Shown piece by piece: positions 1-5,885 of a DNA stretch of 32,402 nucleotides (positions within the stretch are counted from its first letter, which is position 1; every line of letters begins with the position of its first letter). Where the stretch lies: assembly GCA_903819595.1 (NCBI GenBank), contig CAIJED010000004.1:1-32402 (forward strand). The letters run 5' to 3'. This DNA comes from an uncultured Methanomicrobiales archaeon (GTDB lineage: Archaea; Halobacteriota; Methanomicrobia; Methanomicrobiales; Methanospirillaceae). The position numbers and the translations under genes are program-made. The notes under the pieces are model-generated. The model did not search any database and was not told the DNA's origin. It worked only from the letters and a program-made list of their open reading frames with translations.

Positions 1-102
1 CTGATGGAAAAGTCCGGTTATTCCAGGTGCGCACACCTGAAAAATATCGGGGAAAAATTTGGAAAAATTCTCGATGTCGTTATGTACCAGAAAGAGATCT
101 GA
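1..102 (+). CDS. GNAT family N-acetyltransferase, C-terminal fragment
   Basis: Only the last 33 codons are in the window, read from base 1 in frame 1 to a TGA at 100-102. The visible end contains EKSGYSRCAHLKNIGEKFGK followed by LDVVMYQKEI. This matches the C-terminal signature of the phosphinothricin-acetyltransferase-like branch of GNAT enzymes, in which a Gly-Phe/Tyr segment is followed by a hydrophobic strand, a K-F-G-x-W/I-L-D-V-V motif and a final M-x-K. These enzymes transfer an acetyl group from acetyl-CoA to a small amine substrate in the cytoplasm. The acetyl-CoA binding motif lies upstream of the window and cannot be checked, so the substrate is unknown. The gene converges on the minus-strand gene ending at 160, and a T6 run at 106-111 follows the stop. 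Confidence 0.7.
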   Translation: MMEKSGYSRCAHLKNIGEKFGKILDVVMYQKEI

Positions 103-126
103 ATATTTTTTAAAAAAGTTTAATAC

Positions 127-139
127 AAAAAAAAAAAAA
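127..139 (-). terminator. T13 tract after the DUF5803-like gene
   Basis: Thirteen consecutive A on the plus strand give T13 in the minus-strand transcript, 20 bases after the stop at 160. Long T tracts are the usual archaeal termination signal. The opposite strand has its own T6 run at 106-111 for the converging GNAT gene. Confidence 0.6.
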
Positions 140-159
140 TATCCGGATGCCAGATTATC

Positions 160-795
160 CTATTTTTTTTGTTTTCGTCTCATTGAAAGAAGGAACGGGG
201 TCAGGAGGACGAATGCAATGATGAGCCAGAAATTTGCAAACATATACAGCAGGGATTCCCTGCCCTGGTCATAAAATCTCAGTTCAACGGATCTGGTGCC
301 GGTCCAGTTCACATTTACAGATGTATTATTTATCGCTGTTATTTCACCACCGGGACTAATAACGCCGAGGAACTGGTTCCTTACATCAAGTCCCCAAGGC
401 ATGACCACGGATACATTAGATGGCTGTTCGAATGAAGTGACGATATGGTTTTCATGGATCGGTCCCTTGTAGGAGATCGTGTAATTCCCTTCTGCGTACG
501 AAATCCCCGAATTTCCGGTAAGGTTGAAGGTGCAGGGGGAACATTCCCCACTGAGTGAGATATTTTCTACTTTTACAGGAAGGCGTTCTCCCATTGCCCC
601 GGTCTCGTAAAACTGATAACCAACACTCTTTTCCACCTGAACGGTACCTTCGTATGAAGTCCCGTTTGGGAGGACACGGTACTCAATGGAAAGCCCCTGC
701 ACCGGTACGATAACGGCAACTGCCAGCAGGCTTACAAGTGCAAGGCAGAGCAGAGGGACGCAAGGTCCGCGTCTATCTCGGTTGGGGGCTCGCAT
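160..795 (-). CDS. Signal-peptide membrane protein, DUF5803-like
   Basis: The product is about 211 residues. It has a basic N terminus, a hydrophobic signal segment (roughly residues 13-33), an extracytoplasmic beta-rich domain with many N-x-S/T sites, and a C-terminal membrane segment (about 185-204) followed by a Lys/Arg tail. This type I topology and the phrase GVISPGGEITAINN resemble the archaeal DUF5803 family, but I assign the family only tentatively; the function is unknown. I chose ATG at 795 rather than the longer frame from 846. A GGTGATC ribosome binding site, a perfect match to the archaeal anti-Shine-Dalgarno, sits just before 795, and the signal peptide then begins at the right place. 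The start lies 64 bases inside the end of threonine synthase, so the two genes are probably co-transcribed and translationally coupled. Confidence 0.75.
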   Translation of the reverse strand: MRAPNRDRRGPCVPLLCLALVSLLAVAVIVPVQGLSIEYRVLPNGTSYEGTVQVEKSVGYQFYETGAMGERLPVKVENISLSGECSPCTFNLTGNSGISYAEGNYTISYKGPIHENHIVTSFEQPSNVSVVMPWGLDVRNQFLGVISPGGEITAINNTSVNVNWTGTRSVELRFYDQGRESLLYMFANFWLIIAFVLLTPFLLSMRRKQKK

Positions 796-1937
796 TGTTT
801 GATCACCGTTTCCGGGTCTTTTAAGAGGTGGCCCGTAACCACGCAAACAATTCTTTCATTCCGGTCAATAATTCCGTCCTCAACAAGGCGCCGGACCCCG
901 GCTACCGATGCGGCTGATGCAGGTTCGACACCGATCCCCTCTTTCCGTGCCAGGATGCGTTGCATACTCAGTATCTCTTCGTCGGTAACTGATATCGCGG
1001 TCCCACCCGTTTTCCTGATTGCGGTCAGGGCTTTCTCGGCATTGACCGGTGCGCCGATGCGGATAGCAGTAGCTACGGTCTCAGGGTTCTTTTCCGGAAT
1101 TACTTCAGGAAGATTATTTTTTATCGCATTGACCACCGGTGCAGAACCTGCTGCCTGGATACCGGTCATCATGGGGAGGTGGTCTATAAAACCCAATTCA
1201 ATAAGTTCGTTTAACCCTTTATGGACTGCAGAGATATTCCCTGCGTTTCCAACAGGCAGTACGATCCGGTCCGGGACGCCACCAAGCTGGTCTATTGCTT
1301 CAAACCCGATCGTCTTCTGCCCCTCCAGTCGGTACGGGTTGACGGAGTTCAGCAGGTAGAGGCCATGTGAAAGGCAGAGGTCATGGACCATCTCAAGAGC
1401 CTTATCAAAATTTCCCCTGATAGAGATCACGTTGGCTCCGTGCATCAGGGCCTGTGCAACTTTTCCGAGAGCGACCTTCCCTGCAGGCAGGAGCACGACT
1501 GCCGGGATGCCTGCTTTTGCCGCATACATCGCAAGGCTTGCAGAAGTATTTCCCGTGCTTGCGCATGCAACATGGGTCTTTTTGAGCTGCAGTGCCATCG
1601 AAACCCCAACGGTCATCCCCCTGTCTTTGAACGAGCCCGACGGGTTCATCCCTTCATGTTTTGCATAGAGCTCGGGAAGGCCTAGATCCTTACCAATTGC
1701 CTTTAAATGGTAGAGCGGGGTCCCCCCTTCATTGAGTGTAACCGGGTCAATTGTGACTGGAAGTATCTCACGGTAACGCCAGACCGATAACGGCCGCTTA
1801 TTCCATTCTGATCTCGAAACTGAAATATTGTCAAGGTCATACTGTACTGCGAGCAGGTGACCGCACCGCCGGCAGTGATAGATGATCTCGTCAGGTGCAT
1901 ACTTCTCTCCACAATGGACGCACACGAGACGGTACAT
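732..1937 (-). CDS. thrC: Threonine synthase
   Basis: Converts O-phosphohomoserine to threonine and phosphate with pyridoxal phosphate, the last step of threonine synthesis, in the cytoplasm. The 401-residue protein has the long archaeal/plant-type layout. An N-terminal zinc-ribbon-like pair of CxxC motifs (C6, C9, C22, C25) is followed by the fold-type II PLP domain. The Schiff-base lysine is K104 in NPSGSFKDRG, and STGNTSAS follows as the phosphate-binding loop. The start codon is ATG at 1937 with no Shine-Dalgarno sequence. A TATA box lies 25 bases upstream, so the message is probably leaderless. The downstream membrane-protein gene begins inside this gene. No threonine-regulatory site was recognised. 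Confidence 0.95.
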   Translation of the reverse strand: MYRLVCVHCGEKYAPDEIIYHCRRCGHLLAVQYDLDNISVSRSEWNKRPLSVWRYREILPVTIDPVTLNEGGTPLYHLKAIGKDLGLPELYAKHEGMNPSGSFKDRGMTVGVSMALQLKKTHVACASTGNTSASLAMYAAKAGIPAVVLLPAGKVALGKVAQALMHGANVISIRGNFDKALEMVHDLCLSHGLYLLNSVNPYRLEGQKTIGFEAIDQLGGVPDRIVLPVGNAGNISAVHKGLNELIELGFIDHLPMMTGIQAAGSAPVVNAIKNNLPEVIPEKNPETVATAIRIGAPVNAEKALTAIRKTGGTAISVTDEEILSMQRILARKEGIGVEPASAASVAGVRRLVEDGIIDRNERIVCVVTGHLLKDPETVIKQCEPPTEIDADLASLCSALHL

Positions 1938-1962
1938 GTACAGAAATGGGTCTTCAGGGTAG

Positions 1963-1969
1963 ATATATA
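1963..1969 (-). promoter_or_regulatory. TATA box of thrC
   Basis: On the minus strand the sequence reads TTGTATATATC, with TATATAT ending 25 bases before the thrC ATG. The archaeal TATA box is centred about 26-27 bases before the transcription start, so transcription should begin at or next to the ATG. That agrees with the lack of a ribosome binding site. Confidence 0.55.
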
Positions 1970-2174
1970 CAAGGTTCTCCCCATTGTCCGGCAGGATGGA
2001 ATACCTGTTTTCCGGCCCGGCAGAAATTCCCGGAGGCCGCCTTACTGTTTATACCTGCCATTAACCACTATTCGAAAATCAGCAATTAAAACGATAAAAA
2101 GTACAACAAATTGGATCTTTAAAAATGCTACAATACGCTCTTACCGAATTCGGCCACCTCCTTAATTTTCCAAC

Positions 2175-2212
2175 GCACCCGGGGGTGCACCCCGCCGCTG
2201 TGGCGACCCCGG
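2175..2212. repeat. GC-rich nested inverted repeat upstream of thrC
   Basis: Within the 538-base stretch between thrC and the MerR gene (1938-2475) there is a GC-rich palindromic cluster. It contains the perfect 12-base palindrome GGGGTGCACCCC (2182-2193) and a CGCC/GGCG hairpin (2193-2205), enclosed by CCGGGG at 2179 onward and ACCCCGG at 2206-2212. No convincing protein gene was found in this gap. The structure could be part of an RNA or a protein-binding site. Confidence 0.4.
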
Positions 2213-2249
2213 TTGGGACCGTAACTATCCAATAACACTCTTAATTTAA

Positions 2250-2366
2250 CCGGTCTTCGGATAACCGAGCCCAAAGAATCTCTATATGGGGGAGGCAGGG
2301 TGGGGGGTGATCCCACCTCCTGTCTCTGCAGTTCTGTTAACCTTTTTATTATCCGAAGGATTTCCC
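2250..2366 (-). ncRNA. Candidate structured small RNA
   Basis: A perfect 10-base inverted repeat, CTTCGGATAA (2255-2264) and TTATCCGAAG (2349-2358), could close an RNA of about 110 bases. Inside it is a G-rich hairpin (GGGTGGG at 2298-2304 against CCCACCT at 2312-2318). On the minus strand a TATA-like GTATAT at 2391-2396 would place a start near 2367, just outside the closing stem. The preceding MerR gene ends with its own T7 tract, so this would be a separate unit. I recognise no known RNA family (not tRNA, RNase P, or SRP RNA), and no T tract lies right after the stem; the next T5 is at 2120-2124. This is inference from sequence structure only. Confidence 0.3.
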
Positions 2367-2465
2367 ATAAAAATGCCTGAACGGACCTCAATATACGGAG
2401 ATTCTGAACCCTGCATTATCATATTCCCTGTGTGAACTTCTGGTTCATGCGTTTTCTACAGATCT

Positions 2466-2472
2466 AAAAAAA
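2466..2472 (-). terminator. T7 tract after the MerR gene
   Basis: A7 on the plus strand gives T7 in the minus-strand transcript three bases after the TAA stop of the MerR-type regulator. It is a typical archaeal terminator and separates this gene from the stretch upstream of thrC. Confidence 0.5.
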
Positions 2473-2475
2473 GGT

Positions 2476-3321
2476 TTATTCTTTCAGCGGTATCTGGATT
2501 TCAGTCAGGAGTTCCCCGGCGGGTGTACCATCAGGATCGTTGAGGTACAGCTGACGATCCGGCCCTCCGGTTTCAAAGCCATTCTCCGCTGCAAATTTGA
2601 ATGCATTCTCAAATGCTACCGAAAAACCGTCATGTTCATACGGGCCTTTGTATACGACTGAAATGACCTTTGTTGCAGGCAGGGTCCTGGTACAATAGAT
2701 GGGATCATCAATAACGACCTGCCCCTGTATCGGCACTGCCATCTCGATATCGGCATCGGTCTCCCGGTACTCGTTGTCATAACATAATGACATACACGGG
2801 CCGGTTACCATCACCCCGCCCTTCCGGTGTACCGGGTTGAAAATAATCGCGAACAGTTCCTCCGAGACCTTCGAACAGACGTCATCGTAGGTTCCGATCC
2901 TCCGGCCGGACAGTATTCTCATGGCTGGTACATCCTTAATGACTGGTTTTGATACATTCATCTTAAACAACTCCGAAAAATCCCTGTTTTCCATTAAGAG
3001 ACAGGTGATTTTTTCCAGCCGTTCGATCTCTGCCACGGTTTCCCGGTGGCGCCTGGTCATGAACTGCCTGACCGCTTCATTATCCCCTGAATCGTGTGCC
3101 GACAGTATGACCGCAATATCCGAGAGCCCGAAACCGAGGCTACAGAGCGTCTTGATCTTTAATGCCGTTTCGATCTGGTTGATTGTGTAGTAGCGGTACC
3201 CGGTAATCCTGTCCCTGACCCCGGGAACGAGAATTCCTTTCCTGTCATAGAGCCGCAATGCTCGTTGCGAAAGATAGGCCAGGGATGAAAATTTCCCGAT
3301 AGTGATTCGATCGCCGGACAT
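2476..3321 (-). CDS. MerR-family regulator with GyrI-like ligand-binding domain (BmrR-like)
   Basis: A DNA-binding regulator of about 281 residues. The N-terminal part (about 6-75) is a MerR winged helix: IGKFSSLAYLSQRALRLYDR is the helix-turn-helix, and TGYRYYTINQIETA is the wing and second helix. A dimerisation helix follows (about 80-115), then a GyrI/AraC-effector-binding domain from about 125 to the end, containing the VVYKGPYEHDG segment typical of that fold. Known relatives such as BmrR bind hydrophobic cationic drugs and activate efflux genes, but no transporter lies next to this gene, so ligand and targets are unknown. I chose ATG at 3321; the frame continues to a TTG at 3330, which is less likely. 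A palindrome between the TATA box and the start suggests autoregulation. It is a single-gene unit with its own terminator. Confidence 0.85.
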   Translation of the reverse strand: MSGDRITIGKFSSLAYLSQRALRLYDRKGILVPGVRDRITGYRYYTINQIETALKIKTLCSLGFGLSDIAVILSAHDSGDNEAVRQFMTRRHRETVAEIERLEKITCLLMENRDFSELFKMNVSKPVIKDVPAMRILSGRRIGTYDDVCSKVSEELFAIIFNPVHRKGGVMVTGPCMSLCYDNEYRETDADIEMAVPIQGQVVIDDPIYCTRTLPATKVISVVYKGPYEHDGFSVAFENAFKFAAENGFETGGPDRQLYLNDPDGTPAGELLTEIQIPLKE

Positions 3322-3364
3322 GGTACACAATAGAGTTGTATCAGGGTTGATATAGTGGGTATTT

Positions 3365-3399
3365 CTCTCACATGGGTGAGAGTTAGTATCATATATAAT
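3365..3399 (-). promoter_or_regulatory. MerR gene promoter with palindromic operator candidate
   Basis: A TATA box (ATTATATAT on the minus strand, 3391-3399) is followed by the perfect 7+7 inverted repeat CTCTCAC-ATGG-GTGAGAG at 3365-3382. From the TATA position, transcription should start near 3368, so the palindrome covers the start site. This is a natural place for the encoded dimeric regulator to bind. The regulatory role is inference. Confidence 0.5.
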
Positions 3400-3483
3400 G
3401 GGCCAGGTCCCTCCTGGAACAGGTGGAATGGACGTTTATTTCACAATTTTCACCTGAGACTCACCCGGAGGTCTGAAAAGTGA

Positions 3484-4287
3484 TCATTTCTTTTTAACAG
3501 CCCTTGCCATATCATGATAGAGCCCGGTCTTCCGGTCCTCCTCAACATGCATTGCCTGGCGGGCTTCTTTGATGGCCATAGGATCAAGGTCTGCACAGGT
3601 AATCCCCTCCGCTTCACGTGCCCGGCTGATGATGGTACCAGATGGTCCGGCAACGATCGAGTTACCCGAATACCAGTCCACCGGGGTAATTCCAACGGTA
3701 TTGATTCCCGCAACAAATATCTGGTTTTCGATGGCACGCGTCCTGATGAAGAGCTCCCAGGCATCCATTCGTGAGGCGGGCCAGGCCGAAGGCACCAGTA
3801 TGCATTCTACCCCTGCAGTTGCATAGACCCGGAACAGCGGGGAGAAGCGGAGATCATAACAGATTGCTATCCCGAATGTCATCCCGCCAAGCTGAAATGT
3901 TACAATGTTATCTCCATGGTGATAGTTTGCACCCTCTTTAAGTGGTGAAAACAGGTGGATCTTCCGGTAGCTGGCCAGCAGTGTTCCGTCCTGGCCAGCG
4001 ACGACGCAGGTATTGAATAGTTTCCCCTCCCCAGGCAGGCGTAGTGAGCCCAGAACCGCAATATTATACTGTTTTGCGTAACCTGAAAGTGCGTGAAAAA
4101 TGTCACCATCCAAAGGTTGCGCGTTGGATGAAGAGCCCGGGTCCCAGCCGGTTGCGAATTGTTCAGGGAAACAGATTATCGTAGCCCCTTTCGCCGCCGC
4201 CTCTGCAATAAAAGGTTCAACCTTCTGAAGTGTCGCTATCGGGTCTTCCCATACCGGTGTCACCTGTCCAAGGGCAATCCTTACCAT
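3484..4287 (-). CDS. Carbon-nitrogen hydrolase (nitrilase superfamily, omega-amidase-like)
   Basis: A 267-residue cytoplasmic hydrolase that cleaves a carbon-nitrogen bond of a small amide or carbamoyl compound. The catalytic triad of the nitrilase superfamily is visible in full: E42 in FPEQFATG, K109 in SYRKIHLF and C143 in AICYDLRFSPLF. Length and motif spacing fit the omega-amidase/NIT2-like branch, which deaminates 2-oxoglutaramate-type substrates. The substrate cannot be settled from sequence, and an N-carbamoyl hydrolase remains possible. The start is ATG at 4287 with GGAGG about seven bases upstream. It stands alone, 159 bases after ndk and about 160 bases before the MerR gene, so no operon partner clarifies its role. 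Confidence 0.88.
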   Translation of the reverse strand: MVRIALGQVTPVWEDPIATLQKVEPFIAEAAAKGATIICFPEQFATGWDPGSSSNAQPLDGDIFHALSGYAKQYNIAVLGSLRLPGEGKLFNTCVVAGQDGTLLASYRKIHLFSPLKEGANYHHGDNIVTFQLGGMTFGIAICYDLRFSPLFRVYATAGVECILVPSAWPASRMDAWELFIRTRAIENQIFVAGINTVGITPVDWYSGNSIVAGPSGTIISRAREAEGITCADLDPMAIKEARQAMHVEEDRKTGLYHDMARAVKKK

Positions 4288-4414
4288 AACAACCTCCGTT
4301 CAGGGAAAAAGCCATTTTTTGGGGCTCATTCGTGCTATTGCGATGAGGGGCTGAACCATCCCCCTCAACATACGCGTTGATTTGCGCTTATTCGATAAGA
4401 GTATTGCTTTTTCT

Positions 4415-4421
4415 AAAAAAA
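4415..4421 (-). terminator. T7 tract ending the rpl7ae-ndk operon
   Basis: A7 on the plus strand, 26 bases beyond the ndk stop, gives a T7 run in the transcript. The intervening bases show no gene. Confidence 0.5.
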
Positions 4422-4446
4422 GGGAAAACGGACTGGATCCACCCAT

Positions 4447-4896
4447 TCACTCATAGAGGACCGGTTCATCGATCCGTGAATAACTAACAAGATGATCTCC
4501 CGTAAAGTGGATCGCAATTTCCCGGTTTGCACTATCCACAGAATCAGATGCGTGGATAACGTTTCTTCCGATATCAAGACCAAAATCACCACGAATTGTT
4601 CCTGGTGCAGCCTCTATCGGATTCGTCGCCCCGATCACGGTGCGTACGATTTTCACGGCATTTTTCCCTTCCCAGACCATGAGAACGACTGGTCCGCTCA
4701 TGATGTATTTTTTGAGCGAATTGAAGAAAGGTTTCTGCTGGTGTTCCTTGTACTGCTCTATCACACATTTGTCAGGCATCAGCTCGAAACGTGCCGCAAC
4801 AAGCTTCAGACCTTTAGATTCAAGCCGTCCTATGGCCTCGCCAATAAGTCCTCTCTGGACTCCGTCGGGTTTGACCATTACAAAAGTGCGCTCCAA
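4447..4896 (-). CDS. ndk: Nucleoside diphosphate kinase
   Basis: Transfers the gamma phosphate of ATP to nucleoside diphosphates through a phosphohistidine, keeping the nucleoside triphosphate pools balanced. The 149-residue length is normal for the family. The active-site histidine is H115 in the signature NVIHASDS, and the N terminus has the usual [14 protein letters not shown] strand and loop. The start codon is TTG at 4896, unusual but well supported: MERTF is the expected family N terminus, and GGAGTGAG lies five bases upstream. It is the last gene of the archaeal cluster rpl7ae-rps28e-rpl24e-ndk, six bases after rpl24e, so it is made together with ribosomal proteins. Confidence 0.96.
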   Translation of the reverse strand: MERTFVMVKPDGVQRGLIGEAIGRLESKGLKLVAARFELMPDKCVIEQYKEHQQKPFFNSLKKYIMSGPVVLMVWEGKNAVKIVRTVIGATNPIEAAPGTIRGDFGLDIGRNVIHASDSVDSANREIAIHFTGDHLVSYSRIDEPVLYE

Positions 4897-4902
4897 ACCT
4901 GC

Positions 4903-5094
4903 TCACTCCTTACCGAGAGCCTTACGGCCAGCAGCAGTCCATGCAACTTTGCGGGCCACGCGGCCGAGCTTGTAATTCTTCTGGCATTTGGTGCTGCAGA
5001 AGTAAAACAGGCTTCCATCTTTCCGGACAAAGAGTTTCCCGGTTCCGGGTTCTACTGCTCCGCCACAGAATGTGCAGTTGCGCATCTCAACCAT
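4903..5094 (-). CDS. rpl24e: Large-subunit ribosomal protein L24e
   Basis: A 63-residue zinc-binding protein of the archaeal large ribosomal subunit. Four zinc ligands are visible as C7-x2-C10 and C33-x3-C37, with the conserved core [13 protein letters not shown]. The basic tail [16 protein letters not shown] is typical. ATG at 5094 is preceded by GGTGAG at a good distance. The gene sits six bases after rps28e and six bases before ndk in a conserved archaeal operon. The family is also written eL24. Confidence 0.96.
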   Translation of the reverse strand: MVEMRNCTFCGGAVEPGTGKLFVRKDGSLFYFCSTKCQKNYKLGRVARKVAWTAAGRKALGKE

Positions 5095-5100
5095 TTCTGC

Positions 5101-5310
5101 TCACCGCCTCGACAATTTCTTTGCTTCGCGCTCAGTTTCGAGGAGTATCAGCACATCGCCTTCACGGATTGGGCCAACTGTATTGCGGGTAATGATACGA
5201 CCTTTGTTGATCCCGTCAAGGATCCTGCACTTTACCTGCATCGCTTCGCCATGCATTCCGGTAGAGCCGATCACCTCGATCACCTCCGCGGGTGTTCCTT
5301 CGTCTGCCAT
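5101..5310 (-). CDS. rps28e: Small-subunit ribosomal protein S28e
   Basis: A 69-residue OB-fold protein of the small ribosomal subunit (eS28). The family signature [12 protein letters not shown]-type segment appears here as [20 protein letters not shown], and the basic ending REAKKLSRR is typical. ATG at 5310 is preceded by GTGAGGAG. The gene lies seven bases downstream of rpl7ae and six bases upstream of rpl24e, in the order conserved in many archaea. Confidence 0.96.
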   Translation of the reverse strand: MADEGTPAEVIEVIGSTGMHGEAMQVKCRILDGINKGRIITRNTVGPIREGDVLILLETEREAKKLSRR

Positions 5311-5317
5311 AATCTCC

Positions 5318-5686
5318 TCACGCTCTCAGGTCAGTGACCTGTTTAACGATATCATCAATAATTTCCTTTGCCTTTCCAGGCTTTACAATTGCAGCAGCAG
5401 CAGAGCCGACATCGAGACCGCTTGCGGCACCGAGGTCATTCTGTTTATTGATATACAGGTAGGGGATTTTTTTCTCATCACAGAGTGGTCCGAGGTGCAT
5501 GACGATCTCGGCCGGTTCCACGTCTGCACCGATTAGCACCAGTGTTGCGATGCTTCGCTCGATGGCTTTTGTTGCTTCGTTTGAACCCTTTTTGATTTTC
5601 CCTGTGTCTCTTGCGATCTCGAGCGCTTCAAGCGCCTTATTCTGAATCTCTTCAGGTACCTGGAATTTCACAAATGCGTTTGCCAT
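5318..5686 (-). CDS. rpl7ae: Ribosomal protein L7Ae (kink-turn RNA-binding protein)
   Basis: A 122-residue RNA-binding protein of the large subunit. In archaea it is also a core component of box C/D and H/ACA guide ribonucleoproteins and of RNase P, recognising kink-turn RNA. Visible family motifs are [20 protein letters not shown], which contacts the kink-turn, and [21 protein letters not shown] at 5686 has GAGGTGAG five or so bases upstream. It is the first gene of the rpl7ae-rps28e-rpl24e-ndk operon. Its leader contains box-C-like and box-D-like sequences in a possible hairpin, which raises the question of feedback by L7Ae on its own message. Confidence 0.96.
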   Translation of the reverse strand: MANAFVKFQVPEEIQNKALEALEIARDTGKIKKGSNEATKAIERSIATLVLIGADVEPAEIVMHLGPLCDEKKIPYLYINKQNDLGAASGLDVGSAAAAIVKPGKAKEIIDDIVKQVTDLRA

Positions 5687-5708
5687 AACTCACCTCATTC
5701 AGGAGTAG

Positions 5709-5739
5709 CGTCTCCCTCATCACTCATCAGTCAGCGACG
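5709..5739 (-). promoter_or_regulatory. Possible kink-turn/kink-loop in the rpl7ae leader
   Basis: On the minus strand, 23 to 53 bases before the rpl7ae start, a CGTC/GACG stem encloses two CTGA boxes and the perfect box C sequence GTGATGA. CTGA followed after a short loop by GTGATGA is the arrangement of the internal D'/C' element that L7Ae binds. Two upstream A/T-rich elements (5745-5760 and around 5772-5777) could be the TATA box. With the distal one the element is inside the mRNA, with the proximal one only partly. Binding is inference. Confidence 0.35.
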
Positions 5740-5885
5740 ATGTAGCCATATTATTTTAACAGGAGTGGCAATAAAGGTTTGTTATCCTCAACACCTGCAA
5801 CCATTTTAACCGGGCCGAAGTGGTATTTTTTTGCCATCAGTTCATTTTTCTTTCTTTGTCAAAGTCGTGAGAAATGTTTCAGAAT

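Noticed and set aside
2135-2161. Minus-strand GGAGGTGGCCGAATTCGGTAA resembles the 5' part of a tRNA (acceptor strand and D arm)
   Set aside because: No anticodon stem, no T arm with GTTCRA and no matching 3' acceptor strand follow; the similarity is probably chance.
2128-2391. Minus-strand frame of 87 codons upstream of thrC
   Set aside because: It runs through strong inverted repeats, has Pro-rich low-quality composition and no ribosome binding site; the region looks more like RNA or regulatory DNA.
4492-5337. Plus-strand open frame of 281 codons
   Set aside because: It lies antisense to ndk, rpl24e and rps28e, whose products are certain; its translation shows no domain.
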